A stretch of DNA of 64,000 nt. It comes from Mycobacterium numidiamassiliense (GTDB lineage Bacteria > Actinomycetota > Actinomycetes > Mycobacteriales > Mycobacteriaceae). The notes beneath the pieces are model-generated. The model was not told the origin of the DNA. It saw only the letters and a program-made list of their open reading frames with translations, and searched no databases. The stretch lies in NCBI RefSeq assembly GCF_900157365.1, contig NZ_FUEZ01000004.1, forward strand, positions 1,289,066 through 1,353,065, written 5' to 3'. A program made the translations under genes and the position numbers. Positions 1 through 8,628 of this stretch are shown here, piece by piece. How positions within the stretch are numbered: the first letter of the stretch is position 1; every line of letters starts with the position of its first letter.

Positions 1-2
1 CC

Positions 3-929
3 TGGGCCAACGCCATGTACGGCGGTGGGAACCTGGTGGCCGACCAGATCGCCACCGCCGCAGCGGTCATCGAGGCAGGCATCTGCCAGGCGGTGTTGGT
101 GTACCGCTCGCTCAACGGCCGCTCCGGACACCGCTTCGGGCACATCGAGGGGCCGATGCAGGTGCCGCACCACGACCAGTTCGATACCGCGTCGGGGTTC
201 ATGGTGCCACCGCAGTGGTTTGCCATGTGGGCGCGCCGGCACCAACACGAATACGGTTCCACCGCAGAGGATCTGGGGCAGATCGCGATCACCCAGCGCA
301 AGCATGCCGGGCCCAACGAGCACGCACTGCGCCGCGAACCTCTGACCATGGACGGCTATCTGGCGGCACGCTGGATCAACGAACCGTTTCGGGTGCTGGA
401 CTGCACCTCGGAGGTCGACGGCGCGGTGGCCATCCTGATCACCGGTGAGGACATCGCCCGTAATAGCAAACAGCCCCCGATGTGGTTGGTCGGGTCGTCT
501 AACTCGCAGGGTGGCGCAGGGTGGACCGAGTGGAGCGATCCCACCGAGATGTACTCGCGCACGGCCGGTCCGAAGATCTGGGCGAAAACCGGCCTGACGC
601 CGGCGGATATGGATCTGGCCTGCATGTACGACTGCTTCACCTACACCGTGATGGCCACCATGGAGGGCTTCGGCTTTTGCGAGAAGGGCGAGGTGGGCAA
701 GTTCTTCTCTACCGGCCGCGCGACCTACGGCGGTGACGTGGTAGTCAACCCGCACGGGGGCCTGTTGTCCGAGGGCTACATCCACGGCCTCAACCACCAC
801 TACGAAGCCGCACTGCAGCTGCGCCACGCGGCCGGTGTGCGCCAGGTCGACAACGCCCAACTCGCTCTCGTCACCGCCGGCGGCGGCCCGTTCGGCGGCG
901 CCAACGTCTATAGCAGGGAGAAGCCATGA
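3..929 (+). CDS. Thiolase-superfamily protein (SCP-x/Ltp2-like), 5' end outside window
   Basis: The reading frame is open from base 3, so the N-terminal third, including the position where a thiolase carries its nucleophilic cysteine, lies outside the window. The visible 309 residues are the C-terminal part of an SCP-x/lipid-transfer-type thiolase. The usual NPSGGLKAKGHPxG loop is replaced by NPHGGLLSEGYIHGLNH, so the thiolase GHP histidine motif is absent. As I recall them, Ltp2-type steroid side-chain retro-aldolases carry a similar SEGYIHG-like loop and work with a DUF35 partner. A DUF35 gene follows directly with a 4-bp overlap (926-929), which supports a complex. Aldolase rather than thiolase chemistry is inference. 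Confidence 0.85.
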   Translation, partial: WANAMYGGGNLVADQIATAAAVIEAGICQAVLVYRSLNGRSGHRFGHIEGPMQVPHHDQFDTASGFMVPPQWFAMWARRHQHEYGSTAEDLGQIAITQRKHAGPNEHALRREPLTMDGYLAARWINEPFRVLDCTSEVDGAVAILITGEDIARNSKQPPMWLVGSSNSQGGAGWTEWSDPTEMYSRTAGPKIWAKTGLTPADMDLACMYDCFTYTVMATMEGFGFCEKGEVGKFFSTGRATYGGDVVVNPHGGLLSEGYIHGLNHHYEAALQLRHAAGVRQVDNAQLALVTAGGGPFGGANVYSREKP

Positions 930-1393
930 CATCACCATCCGCGACATCGCCACCGGCCACCAATCCCATGCTCCTGCCGCCGATTCCGGTACCCGACCCG
1001 GATACGGCCCCGTACTGGGAAGCCCTGAAGCACGGCAAGCTGATGCTGTGCCGCTGCGACGACACCGGCAAGTGGATTCACCCCCCGCTGGAACGCAGCC
1101 GATACACCGGCGGCCCAGTGCACTTCGAAGAAGTCAGCGGCCGGGGCACCATCTTCAGCTACATCGTGATACGCCAAGCGCTGGTGCCGGGCCGCATCCC
1201 GCCCTACGTCGTGGGCCTCATCGAACTCGACGAACAGCCCGGCCTGCGCATCAACGCAGTCATCGACGCCGACCCTGCCGACGTCCGGATCGGCCAACCA
1301 GTGCAGGCCCGCATCGTCGACCTCGGAGACAGTGGTTACCGCATCCCCGAATTCACCATCCGGCTCGCGAACGACGGGAACCCGCCAGCATGA
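926..1393 (+). CDS. DUF35 / OB-fold acyl-CoA-associated protein
   Basis: This 155-aa protein has the DUF35 layout: an N-terminal helix (PDTAPYWEALKHGKL), a short rubredoxin-like zinc-ribbon region and a C-terminal OB-fold barrel (about residues 70-150). The ribbon is degenerate, with only a C-x-C (LCRCDD) where the family usually has two CxxC knuckles, so zinc binding is doubtful. DUF35 proteins partner thiolase-fold enzymes or MaoC hydratases in sterol side-chain degradation. It overlaps the preceding thiolase-fold gene by 4 bp and the following P450 start by 4 bp (ATGA), so the three are probably translationally coupled. Confidence 0.85.
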   Translation: MTSPSATSPPATNPMLLPPIPVPDPDTAPYWEALKHGKLMLCRCDDTGKWIHPPLERSRYTGGPVHFEEVSGRGTIFSYIVIRQALVPGRIPPYVVGLIELDEQPGLRINAVIDADPADVRIGQPVQARIVDLGDSGYRIPEFTIRLANDGNPPA

Positions 1394-2568
1394 CCAACAT
1401 CAGCGCCGACGCCAATTTCGACGTCGACGATCTACCGTTCACCCAGGACAGAACACTGGCCTGGCAGCAGCTCCGCCAGCACGGCGACGTCGTGCAAGGT
1501 CGCCAGCAGGTGGTGCTGACCAGCGCTGCGGCCGTCGATTTCGTGGCGAAACGACCCGAACTCTTCTCCTCAGCCCGAGCGTTCGACCGCCTCGGCAGTC
1601 CCGTCCCGATGGTCCCGATCGCCATCGACCCACCCGATCACACCCGATTCCGGCGGCTGTTGGACCCGTTCTTCAGTCCCCGAAGGATGGCCGAACGCGA
1701 ACCCGAGCTCCGCAGGCAGGCAGGCGAGCTGATCGACGCCATCAAGGAACGGGGGGAGTGCGAGTTCCTCGCCGACGTCGCCGTCCCGTTCCCGTCTCAG
1801 GTCTTCCTCACACTGTTCGGGTTGCCCTTGGAAGACCGCGACCGGCTGCTGCAATGGAAGGACTCGATCCTGGAGTTCACCGACCCCGCCAGCGGCGAGC
1901 CGACACCAGAGGTTTTAACGCTTGCCCTCGAGCTCTACACCTACCTCAGCGAGCACATCGCGGCGCGTCGCGCCAACCCCGCGGGTGACGACCTGCTCTC
2001 CCAGCTCACCGCACTCGACGACGAAGGCGGCCTGACCGACCCCGAGATCATCGGCCTGTGCTTCCTGTTCGTCCTTGCCGGCCTCGACACCGTCACGTCC
2101 GCTCTGGGTTTCTGCTTTGCGCGGCTGGCCGCCGACGCGGAACTGCGACACACACTTACCGCCGACTACTCCCTGATCCCGTACTTCATCGAAGAGCAGC
2201 TGCGGGTCGACAGCCCGGTGCCGTTCGCGCCGCGCGTAGCCACCGAGGACCTCGAAGTGGCGGGCCGTCCGGTGGCCAAGGACACCGACATCCTGATCAG
2301 TCTGGGCTGCGCGAACCGCGACCCCGAGCAATATTCAGATCCCGACACCGTGCACCTTGACAAGCGGCCACCCCATTTCGCGTTCGGACGGGGCCCGCAC
2401 CGTTGCTTGGGGTCTCACCTGGCCCGCCTCGAGCTGCGCCTGATTCTCGAGGAATGGCACAACCGCATCGCCGACTACGCGCTCGCCGAGGGCGCCCAGC
2501 CGGCCGTGCCGTGGCCACACGCCACCATGGGGTTGGATGCCGTTCCGATTGTCTTCCCGCCCAGCTGA
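1390..2568 (+). CDS. Cytochrome P450
   Basis: This is a 392-aa soluble class I bacterial P450. Visible motifs are the I-helix oxygen-activation motif AGLDT (about residues 230-234), the K-helix ExxR (E269-R272) and the heme-ligand loop FGRGPHRCLG with Cys339. The ATG at 1390 is chosen because it overlaps the preceding stop as ATGA; the frame extends upstream, but that extension lies antiparallel or out of frame over the DUF35 gene. It presumably hydroxylates a hydrophobic substrate in the cytoplasm using ferredoxin and reductase encoded elsewhere. A second P450 at 41735-42892 shares long identical blocks ([16 protein letters not shown]), so the two are paralogues. The CYP family is not assigned. 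Confidence 0.95.
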   Translation: MTNISADANFDVDDLPFTQDRTLAWQQLRQHGDVVQGRQQVVLTSAAAVDFVAKRPELFSSARAFDRLGSPVPMVPIAIDPPDHTRFRRLLDPFFSPRRMAEREPELRRQAGELIDAIKERGECEFLADVAVPFPSQVFLTLFGLPLEDRDRLLQWKDSILEFTDPASGEPTPEVLTLALELYTYLSEHIAARRANPAGDDLLSQLTALDDEGGLTDPEIIGLCFLFVLAGLDTVTSALGFCFARLAADAELRHTLTADYSLIPYFIEEQLRVDSPVPFAPRVATEDLEVAGRPVAKDTDILISLGCANRDPEQYSDPDTVHLDKRPPHFAFGRGPHRCLGSHLARLELRLILEEWHNRIADYALAEGAQPAVPWPHATMGLDAVPIVFPPS

Positions 2569-2592
2569 TTTCGACACGACCGGAGATTCTCC

Positions 2593-3579
2593 GTGAGCGA
2601 ATTGCCCACCATGCAGCCGACCGGATGGTTCCAGGTCGGCTGGAGTTCTGACCTCGGGGTCGGCGCGGTGAAGCCACAGCGCTATTTCGGGACTAATCTG
2701 GTCGCCTTCCGTGACCTGGACGGCGTCATTCACATCCTCGATGCGCACTGTCAGCACCTCGGGGCCAACCTGTCCTTCGGCGGCTGTGTAGTCGAGGACG
2801 GCATCCAGTGCCCGTTCCACGGCTGGGTCTGGGACGGGAACGGCCGCAACGTCCGCATCCCCTATGAGCAGCGGCCCAACCGGGGTCGCCGCGTGCGGGC
2901 GTGGCCGGTGGCCGAAATCAACGAGTGCATCTACCTCTGGCACGACGTGGCACGCCGTGATCCGCTCTGGCAGGTACCCGAGGCGTTCGAGGCCCTGGGA
3001 ACGCACATCAGCAGTCGGCGATACCGAACCGTGGGTGATGGCGAACGCGCCTTGTTTCCGGGCGTCCACGTGCACCCGCAGATCGTCGCGGAGAACGGAG
3101 TCGACCCGCACCACTTCCAGTTCGTCCACCGCACCCCGATCAGCCCCGTCGTGCTCACCGAGGACGTCACCGAAGCGGCCTGGCACGCCAAGGTCGGGTT
3201 CGGGCGACGATGGGCCGACGGCGTCGACCGGCCCGGCGACACCCACAACACCATCGAGATCCGCTGGTCGGGAATCGGGGTCAGCTTCAACGGGGAGCAG
3301 ACCGCCGACGGCGTGCGGGTCATCGCGATCTGCACGACGCCCGTCGATGACACCACGTCCGACATCTTCGCGACGTACTGGATCTCTGAGGGGGAGAACT
3401 ACGACGAACGGCTCCGCGTGGCCAAAATGGCGCTGCCCGACGACATCATGATCTGGGATCACCAGCAGTACCTGGACAAACCCGGGCTGGCGCCGACCGA
3501 GGCCGCGGGCTTTCAGCGGCTGCGCCACTGGGCGCGCGGCTTCTATCCGAAACCTGACGTACTCGCCGCCAACAAATAG
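2593..3579 (+). CDS. Rieske non-heme iron oxygenase, KshA-like
   Basis: The 328-aa protein carries a Rieske [2Fe-2S] centre (C53, H55, C73, H76 in AHCQHLG and QCPFHGW) and a downstream catalytic domain with the mononuclear iron segment DPHHFQFVH (H174, H179). Layout and length resemble the oxygenase component of 3-ketosteroid 9-alpha-hydroxylase, including a C-terminal RxRxWxxGFYP-type segment. The start is GTG, 24 bp after the P450 stop. It needs an electron-supplying reductase (KshB-type), and none is visible in the window. A close paralogue lies at 37877-38890. KshA-like family membership is fairly clear, but steroid as substrate is inferred. Confidence 0.92.
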   Translation: MSELPTMQPTGWFQVGWSSDLGVGAVKPQRYFGTNLVAFRDLDGVIHILDAHCQHLGANLSFGGCVVEDGIQCPFHGWVWDGNGRNVRIPYEQRPNRGRRVRAWPVAEINECIYLWHDVARRDPLWQVPEAFEALGTHISSRRYRTVGDGERALFPGVHVHPQIVAENGVDPHHFQFVHRTPISPVVLTEDVTEAAWHAKVGFGRRWADGVDRPGDTHNTIEIRWSGIGVSFNGEQTADGVRVIAICTTPVDDTTSDIFATYWISEGENYDERLRVAKMALPDDIMIWDHQQYLDKPGLAPTEAAGFQRLRHWARGFYPKPDVLAANK

Positions 3580-3642
3580 ACCCGCAAGAAAAAACTGAAT
3601 GCATTCCCCTGTGTTCTAGACACCCCGACAAAGGAGGCACCC

Positions 3643-4794
3643 GTGCCGCTGCAGCCCTGGATGGAATTGATCTCCGTCGACGATCACCTGATTGAGCACC
3701 CGAAGGTGTGGAGTGATCGACTGCCCACCAAATACTTGGAGGCGGGTCCCAAGATCATCGAGTGGGAGCGCCCCGACACCGGCGCGATGTGTCAGGTCTG
3801 GGAGTACGAGGGCCGGATCTACCCCTACATCGGGCTTAACGCGGTCGCGGGCAAGAAACCCGAGGAGTACGGCATCGAACCGGTGCGCTACGACGACATG
3901 ATCCCCGGTTGCTATGACCCCAAGGCCCGGGTCGCCGACATGGACATCGACGGCGTGCAAGCGATGACCTGTTTCCCGTCATTCCCGCGGTTCGCGGGCG
4001 CGGTGTTCCACGAGGGCGAGGACAAAGAGTTAGCACGGCTGTGCTCGGCAGCGTGGAACGACTTCCACCTCGACGAGTGGGCCGCCACCGCACCCGACCG
4101 GTTCGTCGCGGTTGCGATGCTGCCGTTCTGGGACGTCGAGGCCAGCGTCAAGGAAATCCACCGCGTCGCGGCCAAGGGCGCCAAGTGCGTTACCTTCCCC
4201 GACCTGCCCGACAAGCTGGGATTGCCGTCAGTGCATTCCGATCACTGGGACCCGCTGCTCTCGGCGATGGAGGACACCGGCCTGGTGCTGGCTCAGCACT
4301 TCGGTTCCGGTGGCTTCCCACCGCCGATTGCTCCGGACGCACCGTTCGCCGTGTTCGTCACGCTGATGGGCACCATGTCGATGACCGCACTGACCGACTG
4401 GTTGTTCAGCCACACGCTCTACCGGCATCCCCAGCTGAAGATCGGCTTGAGTGAGGGCGGCGTCGGGTGGATTCCCTACATCTTGGAGCGCGCCGACAGC
4501 GTGTGGCGCAAACACCGCTTCTACAACAACGTCAACCAGGACCATCCGCCGAGCTACCTATGGAAGAAGCACTTCCACGGCTGCTTCATCGAGGACGATT
4601 TCGGCATGGAGATCCGCCACCACATCGGCGTCGACCAGATCACCTGGGAATGCGACTACCCACACTCGGATTCGTTCTGGCCGCAGAGCCGCGCCCGGGC
4701 CGCGCAGGCCCTCAAGGACGTGCCCGACGACGAAGCCCACAAGATCGTCGAGCTCAATGCCCGGGAGTTCTACAACTTTCCGCGGGCGGCGTGA
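3643..4794 (+). CDS. Amidohydrolase-family (ACMSD-like) metal-dependent hydrolase/decarboxylase
   Basis: This 383-aa TIM-barrel amidohydrolase-2 protein begins at a GTG preceded by a strong AAGGAGG ribosome-binding site at 3631-3637. The family metal-binding pattern is visible: DDH near the N terminus (D13-H15), a mid-chain LAQHFGSGG histidine, a glutamate in LSEGGVGW and the distal aspartate in WECDYPHSD. Members hydrolyse or decarboxylate oxidised ring-cleavage or beta-keto acids. Its position after P450 and Rieske genes suggests action on an oxygenated intermediate, but the substrate cannot be read from the sequence. It overlaps the next small gene by 4 bp. Confidence 0.9.
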   Translation: MPLQPWMELISVDDHLIEHPKVWSDRLPTKYLEAGPKIIEWERPDTGAMCQVWEYEGRIYPYIGLNAVAGKKPEEYGIEPVRYDDMIPGCYDPKARVADMDIDGVQAMTCFPSFPRFAGAVFHEGEDKELARLCSAAWNDFHLDEWAATAPDRFVAVAMLPFWDVEASVKEIHRVAAKGAKCVTFPDLPDKLGLPSVHSDHWDPLLSAMEDTGLVLAQHFGSGGFPPPIAPDAPFAVFVTLMGTMSMTALTDWLFSHTLYRHPQLKIGLSEGGVGWIPYILERADSVWRKHRFYNNVNQDHPPSYLWKKHFHGCFIEDDFGMEIRHHIGVDQITWECDYPHSDSFWPQSRARAAQALKDVPDDEAHKIVELNAREFYNFPRAA

Positions 4795-5048
4795 CCTCCG
4801 CCGGCGACGACGTGGAGCGGGTTGAGCAGCTTCCTCGGTCGGACTGGACCGACCAGGATCTCCTGACCAAGGACGAGGCCCGCGAGCGCCTCGTCGGGGA
4901 GATCGGTCGCACCCGGGCTCGGCTCAACGAAGTGAAGGCTAGCTCGGGCGATCCTGCCCAGATCGACGCAGAGATCATCCTGCTGGCCCGTCGCCTCAAC
5001 GCGATGGAGTCAGTCCGCGACGAATACAACGACTACCTCGACGGCTAG
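4791..5048 (+). CDS. Small acidic coiled protein, unknown function
   Basis: The GTG at 4791 overlaps the amidohydrolase stop as GTGA and gives an 85-aa protein. It is rich in Glu, Asp and Arg, with heptad-like helices (ARERLVGEIGRTRARLNEV and AEIILLARRLNAMESVRDEY) and no cysteine, signal peptide or membrane segment. I do not recognise a named domain. Tight coupling to the amidohydrolase suggests a helical partner or assembly factor for that enzyme. A longer open frame runs upstream through the amidohydrolase gene but is a shadow of it. Confidence 0.75.
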   Translation: MTSAGDDVERVEQLPRSDWTDQDLLTKDEARERLVGEIGRTRARLNEVKASSGDPAQIDAEIILLARRLNAMESVRDEYNDYLDG

Positions 5049-5077
5049 TTAGTCCGTCCGGAGCCAAGGAGTAGGTA

Positions 5078-5860
5078 ATGGTGATGGTGCAGCAATTCGA
5101 AGGTGCCTCGGCGATCGTCAGCGGCGGCGCCGGCGGTCTGGGCGAGGCGACGGTTCGCCGGCTGCACGCCGACGGGCTGGGTGTGGTGATTGCCGATCTC
5201 GCCACCGACAAGGGCAAGGCGTTGGCTGACGAGTTGGGCAGCCGGGCCGCGTTCGTGAGCACTGACGTGACGAGCGAGGACAGCATCCTGGGCGCCGTCG
5301 AGCAGGCCAACCAGCTCGGCCAGCTGCGCTACGCGGTCGTCGCGCACGGCGGTTTCGGTGTCGCCCAACGGATCGTACAGCGTGATGGGAGCCCCGCCGA
5401 CTTCAGTGGCTTCACGAAGACGATCGACCTCTACCTCAACGGCACCTATAACGTGGCCCGGTTGGTAGCCGCCTCGATCGCCGCGGCCGAACCCCGGGAA
5501 AGTGGTGAACGGGGCGCGCTGGTGCTGACCGCATCGATCGCGGGCTACGAGGGCCAGATCGGGCAGACCGCCTATGCTGCGGCCAAGGCCGGAGTCATCG
5601 GGTTGACCATCGCGGCCGCCAGGGATCTGAGTTCGGTGGGCATCCGGGTCAACACCATCGCGCCGGGAACGATGAAGACTCCGATCATGGAATCGGTCGG
5701 CGAAGAGGCCATCGCCAAGTTCACTGCGAACGTGCCATTCCCGAAGCGGCTCGGATCCCCCGCGGAATTCGCCGATGCGGCCACGTTTCTGCTGATCAAC
5801 GGTTACGTCAACGGCGAGGTCTTGCGGCTCGACGGCGCGCAGCGCTTCACCCCGAAGTAG
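5078..5860 (+). CDS. Short-chain dehydrogenase/reductase (3-hydroxyacyl-CoA dehydrogenase-like)
   Basis: This 260-aa classical SDR has an N-terminal NAD(P)-binding motif (SGGAGGLGEA), a serine in LTASIAG and an intact catalytic YxxxK (TAYAAAKAG), with VNTIAPG after it. The overall pattern resembles HSD10/FabG-type 3-hydroxyacyl-CoA dehydrogenases. An AAGGAG element sits about 8 bases before the ATG. It is near-duplicated at 45584-46363, with about 28 differences over roughly 260 residues by eye, so the two copies probably perform the same or a closely related beta-oxidation step in the two halves of the island. Confidence 0.93.
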   Translation: MVMVQQFEGASAIVSGGAGGLGEATVRRLHADGLGVVIADLATDKGKALADELGSRAAFVSTDVTSEDSILGAVEQANQLGQLRYAVVAHGGFGVAQRIVQRDGSPADFSGFTKTIDLYLNGTYNVARLVAASIAAAEPRESGERGALVLTASIAGYEGQIGQTAYAAAKAGVIGLTIAAARDLSSVGIRVNTIAPGTMKTPIMESVGEEAIAKFTANVPFPKRLGSPAEFADAATFLLINGYVNGEVLRLDGAQRFTPK

Positions 5861-5909
5861 TACGCCGGCGCCACCCGCGACGATGATCCATGAAAACCGA
5901 AGGGGGAAA

Positions 5910-6713
5910 GTGAGTTCGAGCGACACTGGGTCCTCGGAGGTCACCAAGTGGGATCCTCAGCTGACCGAGCGGGTGCTGGGCTGGATTCGTCCGATCGTCA
6001 AGGGGTATCACCGTTCCCGGGTGCGCGGTCTGGATTCCTTTCCATCCGGTGGGGCGCTAGTGGTGTCCAACCACTCGGGTGGGTTGTTCGCGCTGGACAT
6101 GCCGGTGTTCGCGACCGGTTTCTACGACAGGTTCGGCTACGACCGGCCCGTTTACACACTCAGTCACGACATCCTCGTGACCGGCCCGGCCGGCGACATC
6201 TTGTCCAAGACGGGCTTCATCCGCGCCAATCGCGACAACGCCGGTGCGGCGCTGCGTTCGGGCGGGGTGGTCGTGGTGTTCCCCGGCGGCGACTACGACG
6301 TCTACCGATCCACCCGGTCAGCGAACATCATCGACTTCAATGGTCGAACCGGTTACGTAAAGCCGCGCTAAACGTCGAAGTGCCCATCGTCCCCGCGGTA
6401 TCCATCGGCGGGCAGGAAAACCAGCTCTGCCTGTCCCGCGGCGAAGGGCTGGCAAAACTGCTCGGGCTCGATAAGCTGCGGCTGAAGAACCTGCCCATCT
6501 CGTTCGGCTTCCCCCTTCGGACTGAGCATCATGTTGCCGGTCAATGTGCCACTGCCCACGAAGGTCGTCACCCAGGTCCTAGAGCCGATCGACATCCTCG
6601 CCCAGTTCGGCGCGGATCCCGACATCGACCAGGTCGACGCCCACGTCCGCCACGTCATGCAACAGGCTCTTGACAGGCTGGCCGACGAGCGCCGGTTCCC
6701 GATGGTGGGCTGA
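5910..6713 (+). pseudogene. Lysophospholipid-acyltransferase-like gene with two compensating frameshifts
   Basis: Translation starts best at GTG 5910, behind AGGGGGAA. The frame gives an acyltransferase N-terminal half with NHSGG (LPLAT/MGAT-like active-site region) and FPGGDYD. It stops at 6369-6371, but the expected continuation (AALNVEVPIVPAVSIGGQEN) is present in another frame. One G appears missing after the AAG at 6360-6362. The frame is restored by one extra C in a five-C run at 6511-6515, after which GLSIMLPVNVPLPTKV continues to the stop at 6713. The two indels cancel, so the downstream frame is the original one. Either this is a recent pseudogene or there are sequencing errors. As written, only a truncated protein would be made. 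Confidence 0.8.
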
Positions 6714-7071
6714 TAGGCACCGGGCACCAGCTACGGGACCCTACGGGCGCACTGCTTGACCCAGGCGTGCCGCAACAACCCGCTTCGCCGAGGCATGAGT
6801 GGCCGCCAGCCGGATCAGTCACGGGCCCGCGCCGCCACAGGTCACACGTCCGCTGGAAGCCGCCCGAGCATTACGTGATGCGATGTGTATCGTGCCGGGT
6901 GCAGTCAATCCCGGCTGCATGTGTAGTCAAGGATCCGGCAGAGCGGTGCCAAACTTCAGCTTTGCGCAACAGACCGCGGGTCGTTCTGAAAGGTCGAGTT
7001 CAGGGCCGGACAACCGGCGGGCGTGGCCCCGACGGCACATGCTTCGACGACCGTCGGGGGTAGCGGGGCCG
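6714..7071. other. Intergenic, 358 bp, no gene seen
   Basis: The stretch lies between the broken acyltransferase (+) and the convergent TetR gene (-). Overlapping short frames (for example 6767-7063) show no recognisable domain. No strong hairpin terminator was found by eye. Confidence 0.5.
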
Positions 7072-7662
7072 TTACTTCAGTACCGCGGGCAGCGCCGCGA
7101 ACTCCTGGCGGATCAGATCGTCGAGAGCGCGGCCCGGTGTCGACAACCATTGATTGAGGGCACGTTCGACCAACAGCATCCCGACGGCCGCCAGCAGTCG
7201 GCACTCGTCATCGGGTGTCGGCAGATGTCGCCGTTCGGCGATCACCTTCGCCACTGTCGTCGCGTTGGCCTCGTGATTGCTACGCTCCCGGCCCAGCAGC
7301 ACGAGCGATGACGCGACCGCTTCGTGGTACTGCGCGATGCGCGTGCGAATGCGCTTGAGCCCCGGCGCAAGCAACGCAAACGAGCTTGCCAGCGCCTCGA
7401 AGTCGGATAGCTCCTCGGGCTGCGCGAGGTAGACCCCGCTGACGGCGTCGATGAAGTCGTACTCACCGAAGAACAGCACCGACTCCTTGCCGGGGAAGTA
7501 CCGGTAGAAGGTCCGCGGGGAAACGCCCGCGCCCTCGGCGATCTGATCGGTGGTGGTCTCGTCGTAACCGTTGGCGCTGAACAAGTTCAGGGCCGCCTCC
7601 AGCAGCGCATTCCGCGTCCGATCAGCATGCTCGTCACGCGGTGAACGATCGCCCCGTGCCAT
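7072..7662 (-). CDS. TetR-family transcriptional regulator
   Basis: This is a 196-aa TetR protein with the typical N-terminal helix-turn-helix (TTTDQIAEGAGVSPRTFYRYF) and a helical ligand-binding C-terminal domain. The start at 7662 (MARGDRSP) is preferred over the longer frame because GGAGGTGG lies just upstream on the minus strand. It faces away from the 8629 CoA-transferase operon across a 966-bp gap. The palindromes at 8365 and 8454 in that gap are candidate targets, but nothing in the sequence proves that this regulator binds them. Confidence 0.92.
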   Translation of the reverse strand: MARGDRSPRDEHADRTRNALLEAALNLFSANGYDETTTDQIAEGAGVSPRTFYRYFPGKESVLFFGEYDFIDAVSGVYLAQPEELSDFEALASSFALLAPGLKRIRTRIAQYHEAVASSLVLLGRERSNHEANATTVAKVIAERRHLPTPDDECRLLAAVGMLLVERALNQWLSTPGRALDDLIRQEFAALPAVLK

Positions 7663-8364
7663 CCGCCACCTCCTCGACTGTCTCCGATGTCCCGACAGCG
7701 ACAACCATGGCATCGGCCCATCGTTGACACCCGCGGCCGCGCCGAGGCTACAGCGCTAACTATGACAGTGTATTGCCAAAGTCCAATTCAGGCCTCGGCT
7801 GGCGCATGCAGGCGATTCTGGTCGCATCGCCGAACCCGGCGGAACGGCAACCACGCACCTCCGCAGATCCGCCGAACCACACTCGGTCACGCTGCTTTCG
7901 GGGGGTCGTTCCTCAGCCCCACAAAGGGGCGAGCGAGACAGAATCACGTTCAGCAGCAAGCGATCTGAGCGATGAGACCGCCACGATGGAGTGCGCCCCG
8001 TAGCCGATCTTGGCACGGGAGTGACCTCGCCGGCGTTCGTAAAGCCCGTCGCACAGTTCTCATGGTGGCCTTCATCGAAGACGCGCCGCGCGTCGACGTC
8101 CTGGTGCCGTTCGCCCAGGGTCACCACCAAGGACGAAAACCACGGGCCGCGTGTTGCCGAAGGACGCCAGGGCGATGCGGAGCAAGGAGGATGATGGCGA
8201 TCGCGCACCGCACAGCAGGACAACACGAACGAAGTCCACCTGGACGGCACGGCGATCCCTCCGCGCCGGGGAGGGCCCCCTGAATGGATCGGACCGCGGC
8301 TCACACAGCCTGGCGCCATGGCTGATCGTGGAGATGAACGGCGTCGGACCCAGCTCAGCACTGG

Positions 8365-8380
8365 TTGACAATATTGTCAA
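8365..8380. promoter_or_regulatory. Perfect 16-bp palindrome TTGACAATATTGTCAA
   Basis: The site is a perfect palindrome with TTGAC/GTCAA arms and a 6-bp centre. Its left half also matches a -35 TTGACA, and TAGCAT at 8391-8396 could serve as a distant -10. It shares arms and spacing with the site at 8454-8471, about 90 bp downstream, as expected for a dimeric repressor controlling the operon that starts at 8629. Confidence 0.7.
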
Positions 8381-8453
8381 GATCTCGCTTTAGCATCGCT
8401 GAAGTGGCTATATACCCGGCGCGTAAAAGGCATACGCCCATCACGACTCGTCA

Positions 8454-8471
8454 GTTGACAAAAACGTCAAC
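8454..8471. promoter_or_regulatory. Inverted repeat GTTGAC-N6-GTCAAC, probable operator over a promoter
   Basis: The 6-bp arms GTTGAC and GTCAAC flank AAAAAC. The TTGACA (8455-8460) could be a -35 element, with TACGAT at 8480-8485 as -10 (19-bp spacer), so a bound repressor would block the promoter. Same arm and spacer geometry as the palindrome at 8365. Confidence 0.65.
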
Positions 8472-8628
8472 AAGCGGGTTACGATGCCCGGGTGACTGTG
8501 CTGACCGGAGCTTCGCCGAGCGCGCGAACCGCGAGTGATGGGGGCGTCCATGCCACATCCACAGGCTGATCGCATTACTACTCGACTGACGCCGGCCGCC
8601 AGCACTCAACAGATGAACCGATGGACGC

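Larger units (their letters stand above)
7663..8628. other. Long intergenic region, 966 bp, upstream of the CoA-transferase operon
   Basis: Several 70-200-aa frames exist on both strands (the longest is 7756-8361, minus), but all are Arg/Ser/Pro-rich with no recognisable motif, and they look like noise of high-GC DNA or a decayed gene. The last 270 bp are more AT-rich and hold two related inverted repeats at 8365-8380 and 8454-8471, annotated separately. Confidence 0.5.

Noticed and set aside
835..1389. N-terminal extension of the first P450
   Set aside because: The extra 185 residues overlap the thiolase-like and DUF35 genes out of frame and are Arg/Pro/His-rich; the ATG at 1390 restores normal P450 length.
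2335..3528. 397-aa open frame on the minus strand
   Set aside because: It lies antisense to the Rieske oxygenase, which has intact metal-binding motifs; the frame has no recognisable domain and reflects high-GC codon bias.
7756..8361. 201-aa minus-strand frame in the gap before the CoA-transferase operon
   Set aside because: The composition is Arg/Ser/Pro-rich, there is no motif or ribosome-binding site, and it ends within unstructured intergenic DNA.
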